Assembly (NCBI GenBank): GCA_003427395.1
Contig: BFEA01000001.1
Coordinates: 9,829,827-9,857,993, forward strand
Length of the DNA stretch: 28,167 nucleotides
DNA from: Chara braunii
Taxonomy: Eukaryota; Streptophyta; Charophyceae; Charales; Characeae
Direction of reading: 5' to 3'
Part shown: positions 1-8,491 of the stretch, in pieces
Layout of the letters: every line of letters begins with the position of its first letter
Position numbering within the stretch: the stretch's first letter is position 1
Program-made: the position numbers and the translations under genes
Notes under the pieces: generated by a model
Database searches by the model: none
Told to the model about the DNA's origin: nothing
What the model saw: only the letters and a program-made list of their open reading frames with translations

Positions 1-200
1 ACTGGGCCGAAGGGGCCTCTGATCTAGGTAGTGCTCCTGTGGGACTCTAGTAGGGGTAGGGCCGATATGACCACTTTGACTATGAACTAACTGACGGGTC
101 TATTTTCGTAGTTTTTCAATAGGCCTTCTATAGTGGTCTTTTTGCTTCGGTCCACTTTGCTTTAATCAAGCTAGCGATACGTCAGATGTCACTCTTCGTG

Positions 201-249
201 ACGTAAACCCCTGAGGAGTTCCGGTTACGGCGACCGAACGAAACATGTC
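201..249 (+). ncRNA. Hammerhead ribozyme core, left pLTR copy 1
   Basis: The conserved core CTGAGGA lies at 211-217 and GAAA at 240-243, followed by CATGTC with a GTC cleavage triplet ending at 249. Stem II forms from GTTC(C)GGT and ACCGAAC, seven pairs with one bulged C and a TACGGCG loop. Stem III is only two pairs closing a two-base loop, as in the minimal hammerheads known from PLEs. The downstream sequence does not close stem I locally, so this copy may act only as a partner of copy 2. Confidence 0.7.
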
Positions 250-262
250 TCTTCGTGACGTA

Positions 263-311
263 GACCCCTGAGGAGTTCCGGTTACGGCGACCGGACGAAA
301 CATGTCGGGTC
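263..311 (+). ncRNA. Hammerhead ribozyme core, left pLTR copy 2 (stem I closed)
   Basis: CTGAGGA lies at 268-274, GAAA at 297-300, and the predicted cut follows C306. Stem I is closed by GACCC (263-267) pairing with GGGTC (307-311), giving a type I layout. Stem II is GT(T)CCGGT with ACCGGAC, seven pairs with a bulged U. Relative to copy 1 both stem II strands differ, yet seven pairs are kept by moving the bulge. Stem III is the palindrome ACATGT, which could pair with the same palindrome in a second copy. Confidence 0.8.
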
Positions 312-497
312 ATCCATCGCTGAGCCTGCTTTGACGTTGACGATACGAGCGCGATGCTTGCTTATGGTTCAGGCTCCTAGGCTTGTACTTTCATGGTTAT
401 TTTTAAGCCTTTCTTTTTTTTTTTTTTGAGAAAGACAGCCCGAGGAGGTGGTAGTGGTGCTGGTAAGAGCAGACACCACTACTACTTCTCATGGCGG

Positions 498-549
498 CTC
501 CGTCTATTGGTGGGGAGCGGCACCTGCTGGAAACTGGGTCCAGCATCCC
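498..549 (-). repeat. LINE 3' tail box, copy 1 (parent LINE)
   Basis: This is the dispersed box in its parental setting, between the LINE ORF2 and the poly(A) tail. On the minus strand it contains GCTGGACCC...TCCAGC, a 6-bp hairpin stem (GCTGGA with TCCAGC) and a 7-nt loop. It links the other six copies in the window to this LINE family. Confidence 0.75.
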
Positions 550-731
550 TGCACATTATAACATCTCACATATTTATGCCTGCACACATCAAAGCTTTTG
601 GTGCCTGCTATGAAATCCAGTCCTTGAGAGCAAGTGGACTTTGCTAGAGATCTGCCTCTTCAGCCCTTCATTGGGCCGCCTGATGCTATCCATAGACTCT
701 AGCAGTCTAGCTACTCTTATGATGCCGCTCC

Positions 732-2143
732 TCACTCTCCCTCATACCATGCCTTGCCTACAAGACTATTTGCTGGGGGGGCGAAGAAGTCGGGGAATTG
801 GTCGCTTGGCCGCAGTGGAATTGAATCTTCTAGCTTGGTCCCATCATTGAAGAGGAGTCTGTAGTCTCTGATTATCTGCTCGTTGTCCTGCCCCTCCTCC
901 TGCCCCTTTTCCCTTCCTTTCCATTCCACTTTCCCCATCCTCCCCCCCGTTTCCCCCCCNAGCCATTCTCTGCAGAATCTTTGAATTTTTTCCTTGATTT
1001 CGTTTTGAGTGTGGGTGTGTTTGATTTGCGTTTTTACTTTCTCCCATCTTGCTATTATGTTTGTCTGGATCTGTTGCTGTATGCTCTCCGTAAATTTTGG
1101 CCCTTCCAATCTCACACCCTCCATCTCATAGGTGCAGCGTCGTCTCCATAGTGCCCATAACACTGCCCTGCGTCGTTGTTTGAACATGTTAAGGATGAAG
1201 TCGTCGGGCTGTTCCAAGGGCCATATTTCCAACATCAGGGCCCTCGAGTCCCATGGCCAGGGTGTCCCTGTCCCGAGTTGATCCCAGATTCTATCCCACC
1301 ATCGCCAGAGCCAGACAACGCCTGGGTATTGGAGAAAGATGTGTTCTATTGTCTCTGGTCTTTTTCTTGATGGGAATGCATTCGTGCATAATCTACACCA
1401 GGGTACGGCAAGCCCTTTCTGTTCGAGGTTAGTCCTGTCAATCAGCCAATTATTAGTTGGTAGGCACCTGTGCTCCATTTGCCATTGTAAGGAGACCAGG
1501 TTGGCCGGTTTAGATTTGATTAGTTGGAACCATGTAACTTTCCTCAGCGCTTCTTTGCTGATGTTCAAGTGATTCATCCATCTCGCTTCCACTCGGTCCC
1601 ACAAATTTATTTTCGGTCGGAGCATTCTGTATGTTGCTTTGACTGTGACACCAGTCAGCATTTTAGTGTTGGTTCTGCCCCTGCCTATTGTGTTCGTCCA
1701 TACCCATTCCCAGGGGTCCAAGGGCAGTTGGAAGATCTACGTGTCTGGGAAGAACGCCACCCATCTCTTGTCCTCCCTCAACACTCTAATTCTTGAGAGT
1801 TCCTTCTCTTCGACTAATTGTATCTGTTCAGGATTAGCCTTTTGGAGTGAGATGTTTTTGCTAATTGTGAAGATGTCTACTGCCACCGATCCCGTCGGGT
1901 CTCTGTGCACCACATTGGCCACTTCTCCCTTACGACCCCGAATTAGAACCCAGTCCAACTCTCATATCGAGGACCCCTTTCTCAGGATTTTCCACCGGTT
2001 TAGGGGGATGCATTCTATCAAGTTTTTCAGGGTCTCCTCCGGTTTGTGGCAATACCTCAGCTTTTCCTTAAGTTGATCTCTTGCGATCCAGTCCCTCCTG
2101 TCCACGTCCCAAATGCCCCCAATTCTAAGGACCCCCTTTTTCA
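732..2143 (-). pseudogene. LINE ORF2 C-terminus with RT zinc-binding (zf-RVT) domain
   Basis: One minus-strand frame is open from the truncation point to 732 apart from a TGA at 1964-1962 and a TAG at 1739-1737; both are one C-to-T step from CGA and CAG. The protein has the features seen downstream of LINE reverse transcriptases: a GIWDVDRRDW segment, then WFQLIKSKPANLVSLQWQ, NWLIDRTNL, and the zinc-binding block WCRLC...ETIEHIFLQYPG (about 1445-1340). The last zinc ligand is Tyr in place of the usual Cys. A basic, Glu-rich tail ends the protein. One N at 960 lies within the frame. The RT domain itself is missing because of 5' truncation. Confidence 0.75.
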
Positions 2144-2378
2144 TTGTCACGTTCGGGAGGATGCTGACGTGTCGCAGTGTGTTTTTTCTCTATTCTCCAC
2201 CCCTCTTCCTCTTCTCCCTCCGCTTCCTCCTCCTCTTTCTCCTCCTCTTCTTCTTCTCACTCGCACTGTGTGGTCTACTCATGATGATTGGTTAGGTCCG
2301 TGTGGACCGAAGTCACTTGTTTATGGAGTGTTGCATGCATGATGATACTGATCTAACGAGGTGCTCCCGTACTCACCA
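2144..2378 (+). repeat. Left pLTR, second part
   Basis: Matches 7550-7790, differing by a few bases and a short indel in a CTTCTCCTC-rich pyrimidine tract. Both copies carry a perfect hairpin, GGTCC-GTGT-GGACC (2295-2308 here, 7707-7720 on the right). Similarity to the right copy ends at ACTCACCA; the unique leader of the element starts after that. Confidence 0.88.
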
Positions 2379-2513
2379 TCATTTCGACGCAGGAACCATT
2401 GTAGGAATTACACTACGATAGTGTAACGCGTAACAGTTGTCATTATCTGTGTTTTTCTCTCCGTGATACTCGTGGTTGACGTTCTATTACATAGTTTGGA
2501 ATCTTTTAACGAG
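2379..2513 (+). other. PLE 5' leader with hairpin
   Basis: This non-repeated leader lies between the left pLTR and the first ATG. It contains a perfect 8-bp inverted repeat, TTACACTA (2408-2415), loop CGA, TAGTGTAA (2419-2426). The role is unknown; it could be a structured leader element. No other signal is seen. Confidence 0.45.
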
Positions 2514-4007
2514 ATGGCGGGTATTCGACCGGTTGAAGGATGCTTCCAGTGTGGATCTATGAGTCATTGGGTGAGGGACTGCCCACAGAGGATTGGTGGC
2601 TTTCGTCCTACTAGCGCCAACGCTGTGCCTACTGGCCAACCGGTGCTCACCTTACCTTCTCCGACTGCGGCGCCCGCTTCGACTGTTCCGCGGACCTCTG
2701 GTGCTGTCAACAATGGCTACCAGCAGCCACGACCTGGATGGTGGAGAGCTAATCAGGAACGCTTTGATGTGTGTTATAATAAGTATCTTGAGGATCAACA
2801 AAAGGAGACGAAGCGCAAGGAAGAGGAGGAAATGGCAAATAAGCTTAAGGAAGAAGAGAACCGAAAGGTGGAATGAAAGCGTGAGAGAGAGCAGCTCGAA
2901 CAGGAGATGGGGGGGCGGTTAGATAAGAGATTGGAGCTTTTGGGACTCTCAAAGAAACCGAACCCTTCTGGTGAAGGTTGCAGTAAAGGAGGAGATGACG
3001 AGTTGATACGGCTCAAAATGGAGAATGAAGAACTAAGGAAAAAGCTGGAAGGTGGGGCAGTTTGACCTGAGGAAGATAGGGTGGTTCGTCTACAGAGGGA
3101 GCTTGCAGAGTTGCGAAGGCAAGTTACGAGTAAACAGACTGATGGCGATGAGATCTATGCTTTGAAGCAGGAGATTGAGGAATTGAGAAGCACTGCTTAT
3201 GTAAAAACCAACTTCAAAACGGAGATTGTTGGTCTTCGGACTGAAATTAATGCCTTGCGTTAACAGAGTTTGCGTGCGGAAGAGGAGACAAGGATATGGA
3301 AGAACGACGAGCTCCGACCTGGAAACAAGCGGAGCAACGTGGCGGTCTCTACATCGGAATGCTCTAATCGAGGTACCCCTAAGCCACGTTGGACGAACAA
3401 CGTGAGGCAGGCTGACAAATGGCGGGAGGAGTATCGAAAGATTCAAGGGATGCAGCAGGTGTCGGATGCGGAAGTCGCATTGTTAAAGGAATGGAGAGCT
3501 GAAGCTGAAAAGAAGAGAATGGATGCGGAGAAGCAGGTCAAAAACCTGCAAGAGCAGTTTAGTAAGTTGTCGGCCTCTTACGCGACTGGCGACTTGGCGA
3601 CTGGCGGGACCAATTTGAAGGAAAAGCTGGAAGCGGCTGTATTGCGATCTGCTAGGAAGGGCAAGAAAGCTACCCCTGGAAGAATGGCACAGAAAGTTGC
3701 CGATAACAAGGGAAAAAACTTTGACGTGAATGAACGTTTTGCTTTCGTGGAAAATTTGAAGAAACAGCTATGTACGCTGAAGAAATCCGGTTTGGAACCT
3801 TACTGTAAGGAGGTTGGGATTAAGCTGGGCAGAGTTGAGGAAACCATTGATGCCACCGCTGAATACCGTGCAAGTAAGACCTTCCCTGAAAAAGGCAAGC
3901 GTCAAGTTGATGGGGTGGACTGTTCGGTGTTAGACGTTGATGATGATGAGATGCAAACGGCGGCGGATGGTGCCAATGAGGTCGAAGAAACGAGCATTGA
4001 GCTCTAG
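2514..4007 (+). pseudogene. PLE polyprotein N-terminus: CCHC zinc knuckle and coiled coils (Gag-like)
   Basis: The start ATG at 2514 (context GAGATGGCG) is chosen because the zinc knuckle begins nine codons later and the upstream frame is not protein-like. Residues 10-23 form a perfect C-x2-C-x4-H-x4-C knuckle (Cys codons at 2541, 2550, 2580; His at 2565). A Pro/Ser/Thr/Ala linker follows, then long Glu/Lys/Arg-rich, Leu-spaced stretches expected to form coiled coils (about residues 90-390), then a basic block near KGKKATPG and an acidic tail. Inferred role: RNA binding and multimerisation, like a retroviral or LINE nucleocapsid. Stops at 2874, 3063 and 3261 interrupt the frame but no frameshift does. 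The terminal TAG at 4005 is followed, in the same frame, by the nuclease region, so it may be the real end of an ORF1 or a fourth nonsense mutation. Confidence 0.78.
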
Positions 4008-5081
4008 GGAGACGTCCCCAGCGTGGTAAAACTTTGGTCGCTAGCTAATTATTGCCGAGGTGAGCGATGTGGGATTTCCTTGGACTCTTTCCTTTCTTCG
4101 TCTTCGCTTAATGACTTGGATAGGCAACCTTCTGCGATCGTTACTGCTGATAGGTTTGTGTCACTTCTATCATCTGATCTTGTTGGGTCTGCCTTGTCGC
4201 CTCTTCCTAAACCTATGGATTTCTACCTTCGGGATCGTGAATTCAATGCTTTCTTTCGGCTTATTGTGGTGCAGTTGATTATTCGAGGGCAAGTTCCGTG
4301 GGCGGATAAGCTGAAAGGTTATCTATTAGATTGTCTTGTTGAGAATTTCGATTTCGAGAAGTGTAAGGGGCCGCTTGTGTACGCGTTGGTTTCCCCTTGG
4401 ACTAGGCATGTCTGCGTTGGATCTACGACCCGTTCTCTGCCCGTGAGATGGATTGCGCATGTGTATAGGGCCCTTGATCCGCAGGTGGTGGAGAAGGGAA
4501 AGCAGAACCACAGACTGTATAGTTGGCTGAGACGTGGACGTGTGGGGCAGTATGTCGCCATACCGTTGTTGTCTCGTAGAGAGGAAGATGTATTGCATCT
4601 TGAGAAATGTGTTATTCGTTGGGTATGCCCACATTTGAACAGTAAGGATAAGGGGAACAAGGTGAGGCGAAAACGTTTGGGCAAACAAGAAAGAGGAAGG
4701 AAGCGTTTAAGAGAAGGGGGTACATTGGTTAAGGGTGGGATCTGGACACACCTGGTTTTTCACTCCACTACGGGATTAATTACGCCTCGTCTATCTGTTA
4801 TCCTTGATGGTTGTGTGGCGAATAAGGTCTCCTCGGTCGGGATCGCGTGCACAGGCGGTGCTCGGCTGGGGGAGAACTAGAAGGTACTGAAACGGAGATT
4901 TGGCTCCTCGTTGGTTCATTCTGATGGTGTTACATTACCATTGAGGAAAAGTCGAGGCCTGCTGGTATCGGGGAAATTCTTGCTTTTCTCTGCTGTCGTC
5001 CCGTTTTTGTCTAGGTCTCTCGTTATGAAACCATCCCTGGCTCAGCTCTTGTCTGACCCATCTTCACGGAAGGATTTGTAG
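4008..5081 (+). pseudogene. PLE GIY-YIG endonuclease region
   Basis: In the same frame as the upstream zinc-knuckle region. The GIY-YIG domain spans about 4365-4645: LVYALV corresponds to the GIY strand, VCVGSTT to the YIG strand, then VRWIAH with the conserved Arg, a HRLYSWL segment, and LEKCVIRWVCPHLN with the expected metal-binding Glu and the P-x-LN end. Known: GIY-YIG nucleases nick DNA and prime PLE reverse transcription at the target. The first catalytic Tyr is kept in LVY, but the YIG Tyr is replaced (VCVG), which occurs in some families and may reflect decay here. A very basic stretch (about 4655-4720, rich in K and R) follows and may bind DNA or act as a nuclear signal. In-frame TAG codons lie at 4878 and 5079. 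Confidence 0.8.
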
Positions 5082-7112
5082 AAGTGGGAGTTCCCTGTTC
5101 TTGTGAGAGTTTTTTCGGCGATTCGAAGTTTTTCGGAGAAGCGCAGTCGTTGTCGATTACGCATGATCGTGTCTGGTGTTATTCGAAGGAGATTTAATGT
5201 CAATGTTAGGCATCGTCTGATTGTCCGGGTTACGTACAACGAGGGACTAAGTAAGTCAGGGTTACGTTCTTTTTGTGCTGACTGGGTTATGAGGGCTGAT
5301 GTGGACGATGAATGGAAACGAATGATCGTCTGAAGGATGAGGGTTGTTTGGCTTAAAAACCGAAGTGTTGGTGATTTGCTGTTTAATTTTCGGGAGTATG
5401 CACAGGAGGAAGCGGTCGAATGTACGTGTTCCTCAATTCGGAATTTTCCACGTAAAGATGGACATATCACTTTTCGGATGAGTGAGTTGGCCGACGCGCC
5501 TGGGTGGATTCGGAATAGTAAGAATGTTGCCCGTCTGGCGAGGAAAGATGTGGTTGGCTGTCTTAAGAAACAGATTTCTGCCTCTCTCCTAGGACTGGAC
5601 TTCGCGTTGCCTGCTATTAGACGTACTGATCTGCTAAGTTGTGTGAGGTGCATTGGTGAGGATACGAAGAATTGGTGCATGGAGGAAGAAGTAATTGCTT
5701 GGAGGGAGAAGATGAGCGGGTTGGTTAGGACTCCGATCGATCATAACTCGGGGGATACCTTGATATGTTGTCCGATGAAGTATCGTGAGGGGATGGACCA
5801 ACTGTTCCTGGATAACCCGGATTTTGTGATCCGGGAAGAAATGGAGGATGCGTTGATGAAAATTTCGAGAGATACATACGTACGTACGGGATTGGATCAT
5901 CTGGCTAAATGGGACAAACGGGGAAAGATGGGAAGAGCGTACGTCATTCCTAAACACAAGGATGTGTCCAGGTATCTACCCCTCGTTCTCTCAGTGCTGC
6001 GTGAAGGCTTGTCGGAAGATCTCTCGGGCTATCAACCAATTGACTTGGGAATTGCCGAAGCGTTCTAACTTTAATCTGAAGTGTACCGATATGCTGGTGG
6101 AATCTTTGGATCGCATTAATATGGATTTGAGGAAAGGTGAGGCGATGTTGACTGCTGCGTTCGATGTGAAAGAGATGTTCTGCAACCTTCCTCATGACTC
6201 TATGCGAAATGCATTGGATTGGTTAATTGATTTTTGGCAATTGAGGGGGGTCGAAGGAGTTCTTGTTAAAAATGTGGTAAAGGGGCGAAGCTCTTACGGG
6301 GAAAGAATGAGGATGGATGGCAGCGTGTTGAGTTCGATGTCATCCGTGACTTCTTGTGTTTCGACCTCAGTCACACCTTCGTCTCTGCATGTGGGCGGAG
6401 GTTGCAGCAGATAACTGGTATTCCTATGGGCAAGCCCTCTAGCCCCGCGGTCGCACGCATGCTTTGTATTTTTTCTGAATTTTCTTTTCTGTCATCTTTG
6501 GGATCGGACCGGCACCTGGTACATGGGGTCCGCTTGATTGATGATGTGTCCTTGTTCGTGAGATATGTTGAGTCTGATGTTGGGTCCTTGAGCAAGGCTT
6601 TGGCTCTTATGAGGGAATTTGAAGGATGTTATGACAATAACCTGACTCCGGAATGCACGGATAAATCGAGATGCTGGGATTTTCTCGGTTGTGTTGTGAG
6701 TGTGCTTGACTGGCCCATCGGAGTTCGGTGTGCTGCTGTTCACAAGAATCAAAGAGTGGTGTTGAAGGAAGGAGTTTGTTTTCAGAACCTGCAAGACGAG
6801 TGTTTGTATACCAGCAAACGACAGAGGATGGCGGTAGTAGGGTCGTTTATGCACAGAGCTAAGAGATTTACCTCTGTGCCTGGGGCAGAGGTCGCTTTCC
6901 TTTTGTCACTTAAGGTCGAATTGCGATTGCGGGGATTCAAGGATGAAGTTTTTGATAGGTCTCTGGTTAATTTTTCCTCCAAGTTTGGTGGGATTTGGGA
7001 TGATTGGGTACCCTGTCTGACCAGGTGGGATAGGGTTCTCTCGAGCGAGAATACGGGTCGGGGGCTTTTTGGCCCGTACAGGCAGGGGGCACTGCTGCTG
7101 AGTAGGAAGTGA
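5082..7112 (+). pseudogene. PLE reverse transcriptase
   Basis: The frame continues from the nuclease region. Visible RT blocks, in order: KHKD near 5950 (nucleotide/template block), a catalytic Asp block FDVKEMF near 6160, QITGIPMGKPSSPAVA at 6408-6455, RLIDDVSLF with the two catalytic Asp codons at 6540 and 6543, CWDFLG near 6670, and a YTSKRQRM...VVGSFMHRA block near 6810 typical of the PLE RT thumb. A TGA lies at 5331. The frame shifts once near 5960-5990 and returns near 6300-6330, so the net frame is restored; the catalytic residues are all present. The protein ends at TGA 7110. Together with the upstream parts, a polyprotein of about 1530 codons is implied. Confidence 0.85.
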
Positions 7113-7338
7113 CTGGGTTTCTGTCTTGTAAGCCTGGACTGGGCCGAAGGGGCCTCTGATCTAGGTAGTGCTCCTGTGGGACTCTAGTAGGGGTAGGGCC
7201 GATATGACCACTTTGACTATGAACTAACTGACCGGTCTATTTTCATAGTTTTTCAATAGGACTTCTATACTGGTCTCTTTGCTTTGGTCCACTTTGCTTT
7301 AAATCAAGCTAGCGATACGTCAGATGTCACTCTTCGTG

Positions 7339-7387
7339 ACGTAGACCCCTGAGGAGTTCCGGTTACGGCGACCGGACGAAACATGTC
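7339..7387 (+). ncRNA. Hammerhead ribozyme core, right pLTR copy 1
   Basis: CTGAGGA lies at 7349-7355, the stem II hairpin at 7356-7377, GAAA at 7378-7381, and the GTC triplet ends at 7387. Stem II (GTTCCGGT with ACCGGAC) is as in left copy 2. GACCC precedes the core here, whereas the left copy 1 has AACCC. Confidence 0.72.
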
Positions 7388-7400
7388 TCTTCGTGACGTA

Positions 7401-7449
7401 GACCCCTGAGGAGTTCCGGTTGCGGCGACCAGACGAAACATGTCGGGTC
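7401..7449 (+). ncRNA. Hammerhead ribozyme core, right pLTR copy 2 (stem I closed)
   Basis: CTGAGGA lies at 7406-7412, GAAA at 7435-7438, and the predicted cut follows C7444. Stem I is GACCC (7401-7405) with GGGTC (7445-7449). Stem II has one mismatch (ACCAGAC instead of ACCGGAC), so this copy may be weaker than its left counterpart. Confidence 0.75.
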
Positions 7450-7825
7450 ATCCGCCGCTGAGCCTGCTTTGACGCTGACGATACGAGTGTGATGCTTGCT
7501 TACGGTTCAGGCTCCTAGGCTTGTACTTTCATGGTTATTTTTAAGCCTATTGTCACGTTCGGGAGGATGCTGACGTGTCACAGTGTGTTTTTTCTCTATT
7601 CTCCACCCCTCTTCCTCTTCTCCCTCCGCTTCTTCCTCCTCCTCCTCTTTCTCCTCCTCTTCTTCTTCTCACTCGCACTGTGTGGTCTACTCATGATGAT
7701 TGGTTAGGTCCGTGTGGACCGACGTCACTTGTTTATGGAGTGTTGCATGCATGATGATACTGATCTGATGAGGTGCTCCCGTACTCACCACCCGGGACCC
7801 AGGCGGCCCGGCTGGTAGCCTAGCC

Positions 7826-7964
7826 TTTTTTTTTTTTTTTTTTTTCCCCAAGCCTTAGCTCTCTACTGGAGGGGGTGATACGAGCATCCCCCACTAGTAG
7901 TAGCCTCCGGCTGCTCCATCTATTGGTGGGGAGCTGCACCTGCTGGAAAACGGGTCCAGCGTCT
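7826..7964 (-). mobile_element. LINE tail / SINE-like fragment, copy 2
   Basis: Poly(T) at 7826-7845 (tail on the minus strand), a GGGGG/CCCCC-type hairpin around TGATACGAGC near 7871-7892, and the conserved box at 7914-7964 with the GCTGGA/TCCAGC stem. It is either a severely 5'-truncated LINE or a SINE that borrowed the LINE tail. Confidence 0.7.
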
Positions 7965-8337
7965 CATTATACATGAAAGGCACAGATTACTCAGAATACT
8001 CAGACTGCCAGCATTGACTACCCAATCAAAAGAAAAGGGGGATTAACAGAGAAGCAAAAAGAAACGGAGGTCCAACTACAGAAAGAACTGTCCAGCAAAC
8101 TGAAGGGAGTATTGGGGACTTACAGGAAAGAAACACAGTCGTATCACAACTATATTAACCCTCCAATAATAAATAAATAAATAAATAAAAACTCCAACAA
8201 TAATCCCCTCGCCTCTGTCAGAGTTACCCTCTTATCCTTGCAGTCCAAACACTGTAAAGAGCCTGAGCTGCCATCACGGGTTTCCCACCACGCACCCTTG
8301 GATCTTTGTGTTTTTCTTCTTCTTCTTCTTCTTCTTG
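7965..8337. other. Unassigned segment with short open frame
   Basis: A + frame from 7977 to 8180 (67 codons, no ATG) encodes a Lys/Glu/Gln-rich, possibly helical peptide ending at an (AAAT)n tract. It matches no family I recognise. The rest shows nothing. Confidence 0.2.
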
Positions 8338-8491
8338 TTTTTTTTTTTTTGTTGTTGTTGAAAATAGCCCCTGCATAAGCCCTCTGTCCCGGCAGTGGTA
8401 AGAGAACCTTCAGAATTGAGGTATTATCCGTCGGGACTGCTCCATCTATTGGTGGGGAGCAGCACCTGCTGGGAACCGGGCCCAGCGTCCC
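8338..8491 (-). mobile_element. LINE tail / SINE-like fragment, copy 3 (covarying stem)
   Basis: Poly(T) at 8338-8350 preceded by (CTT)n, a GTGGTAAGAG motif near 8395, and the box at 8440-8491. Its hairpin stem reads GCTGGG with CCCAGC, whereas other copies read GCTGGA with TCCAGC, so one A-T pair has become G-C on both sides. Confidence 0.7.

Larger units (their letters stand above)
1..405 (+). repeat. Left pLTR, first part (interrupted by a LINE)
   Basis: Matches 7138-7549 with a few substitutions and single-base indels. It contains two tandem hammerhead cores. The repeat stops at a TTTTTAAGCCT sequence and resumes at 2144 after a nested LINE, because the right copy runs straight from AAGCCT into ATTGTCACG. 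The true left end may lie outside the window. Confidence 0.9.
406..2143 (-). mobile_element. 5'-truncated LINE nested in the left pLTR
   Basis: The insertion limits come from comparison with the uninterrupted right pLTR. A poly(T) run at 411-427 is the poly(A) tail of a minus-strand retroelement. Moving upstream in the element come a 3' tail with the conserved hairpin box (498-549) and then the C-terminal part of a LINE ORF2. The insertion is about 1.73 kb, 5' truncated at 2143. I see no clear target-site duplication. It must be younger than the PLE copy. Confidence 0.85.
1..7790 (+). mobile_element. Penelope-like retroelement, permuted GIY-YIG-RT type, with flanking pLTRs
   Basis: Seen: near-identical direct repeats begin at 1 and 7138 and enclose one coding unit whose order is CCHC knuckle, coiled coil, GIY-YIG nuclease, reverse transcriptase. 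The RT has Penelope hallmarks (an IPMGKPSSP block and RLIDD at the catalytic site). Known: PLEs carry direct repeats called pseudo-LTRs, often with hammerhead ribozymes, and use a GIY-YIG endonuclease for target priming. In most families the nuclease is C-terminal; a clade described from green algae and animals has it N-terminal. Inferred: this is a member of or relative to that permuted clade. It is defective, with seven in-frame stops, two frameshifts and a LINE inserted in its left repeat. The left boundary may lie before the window. The RT stop codon is only 25 bp from the right repeat. Confidence 0.85.
7138..7790 (+). repeat. Right pLTR (uninterrupted)
   Basis: About 653 bp, a contiguous version of the interrupted left repeat, including both hammerhead cores, the pyrimidine tract and the GGTCC/GGACC hairpin. 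It follows the RT stop codon (7110-7112) by 25 bp. A poly(T)-headed LINE tail fragment begins about 35 bp after it. Confidence 0.9.

Noticed and set aside
7769-7790. CTGATGAGGTG at the end of the right pLTR, hammerhead core-like
   Set aside because: No GAAA follows, and the left copy reads CTAACGAG, so the core is not conserved.
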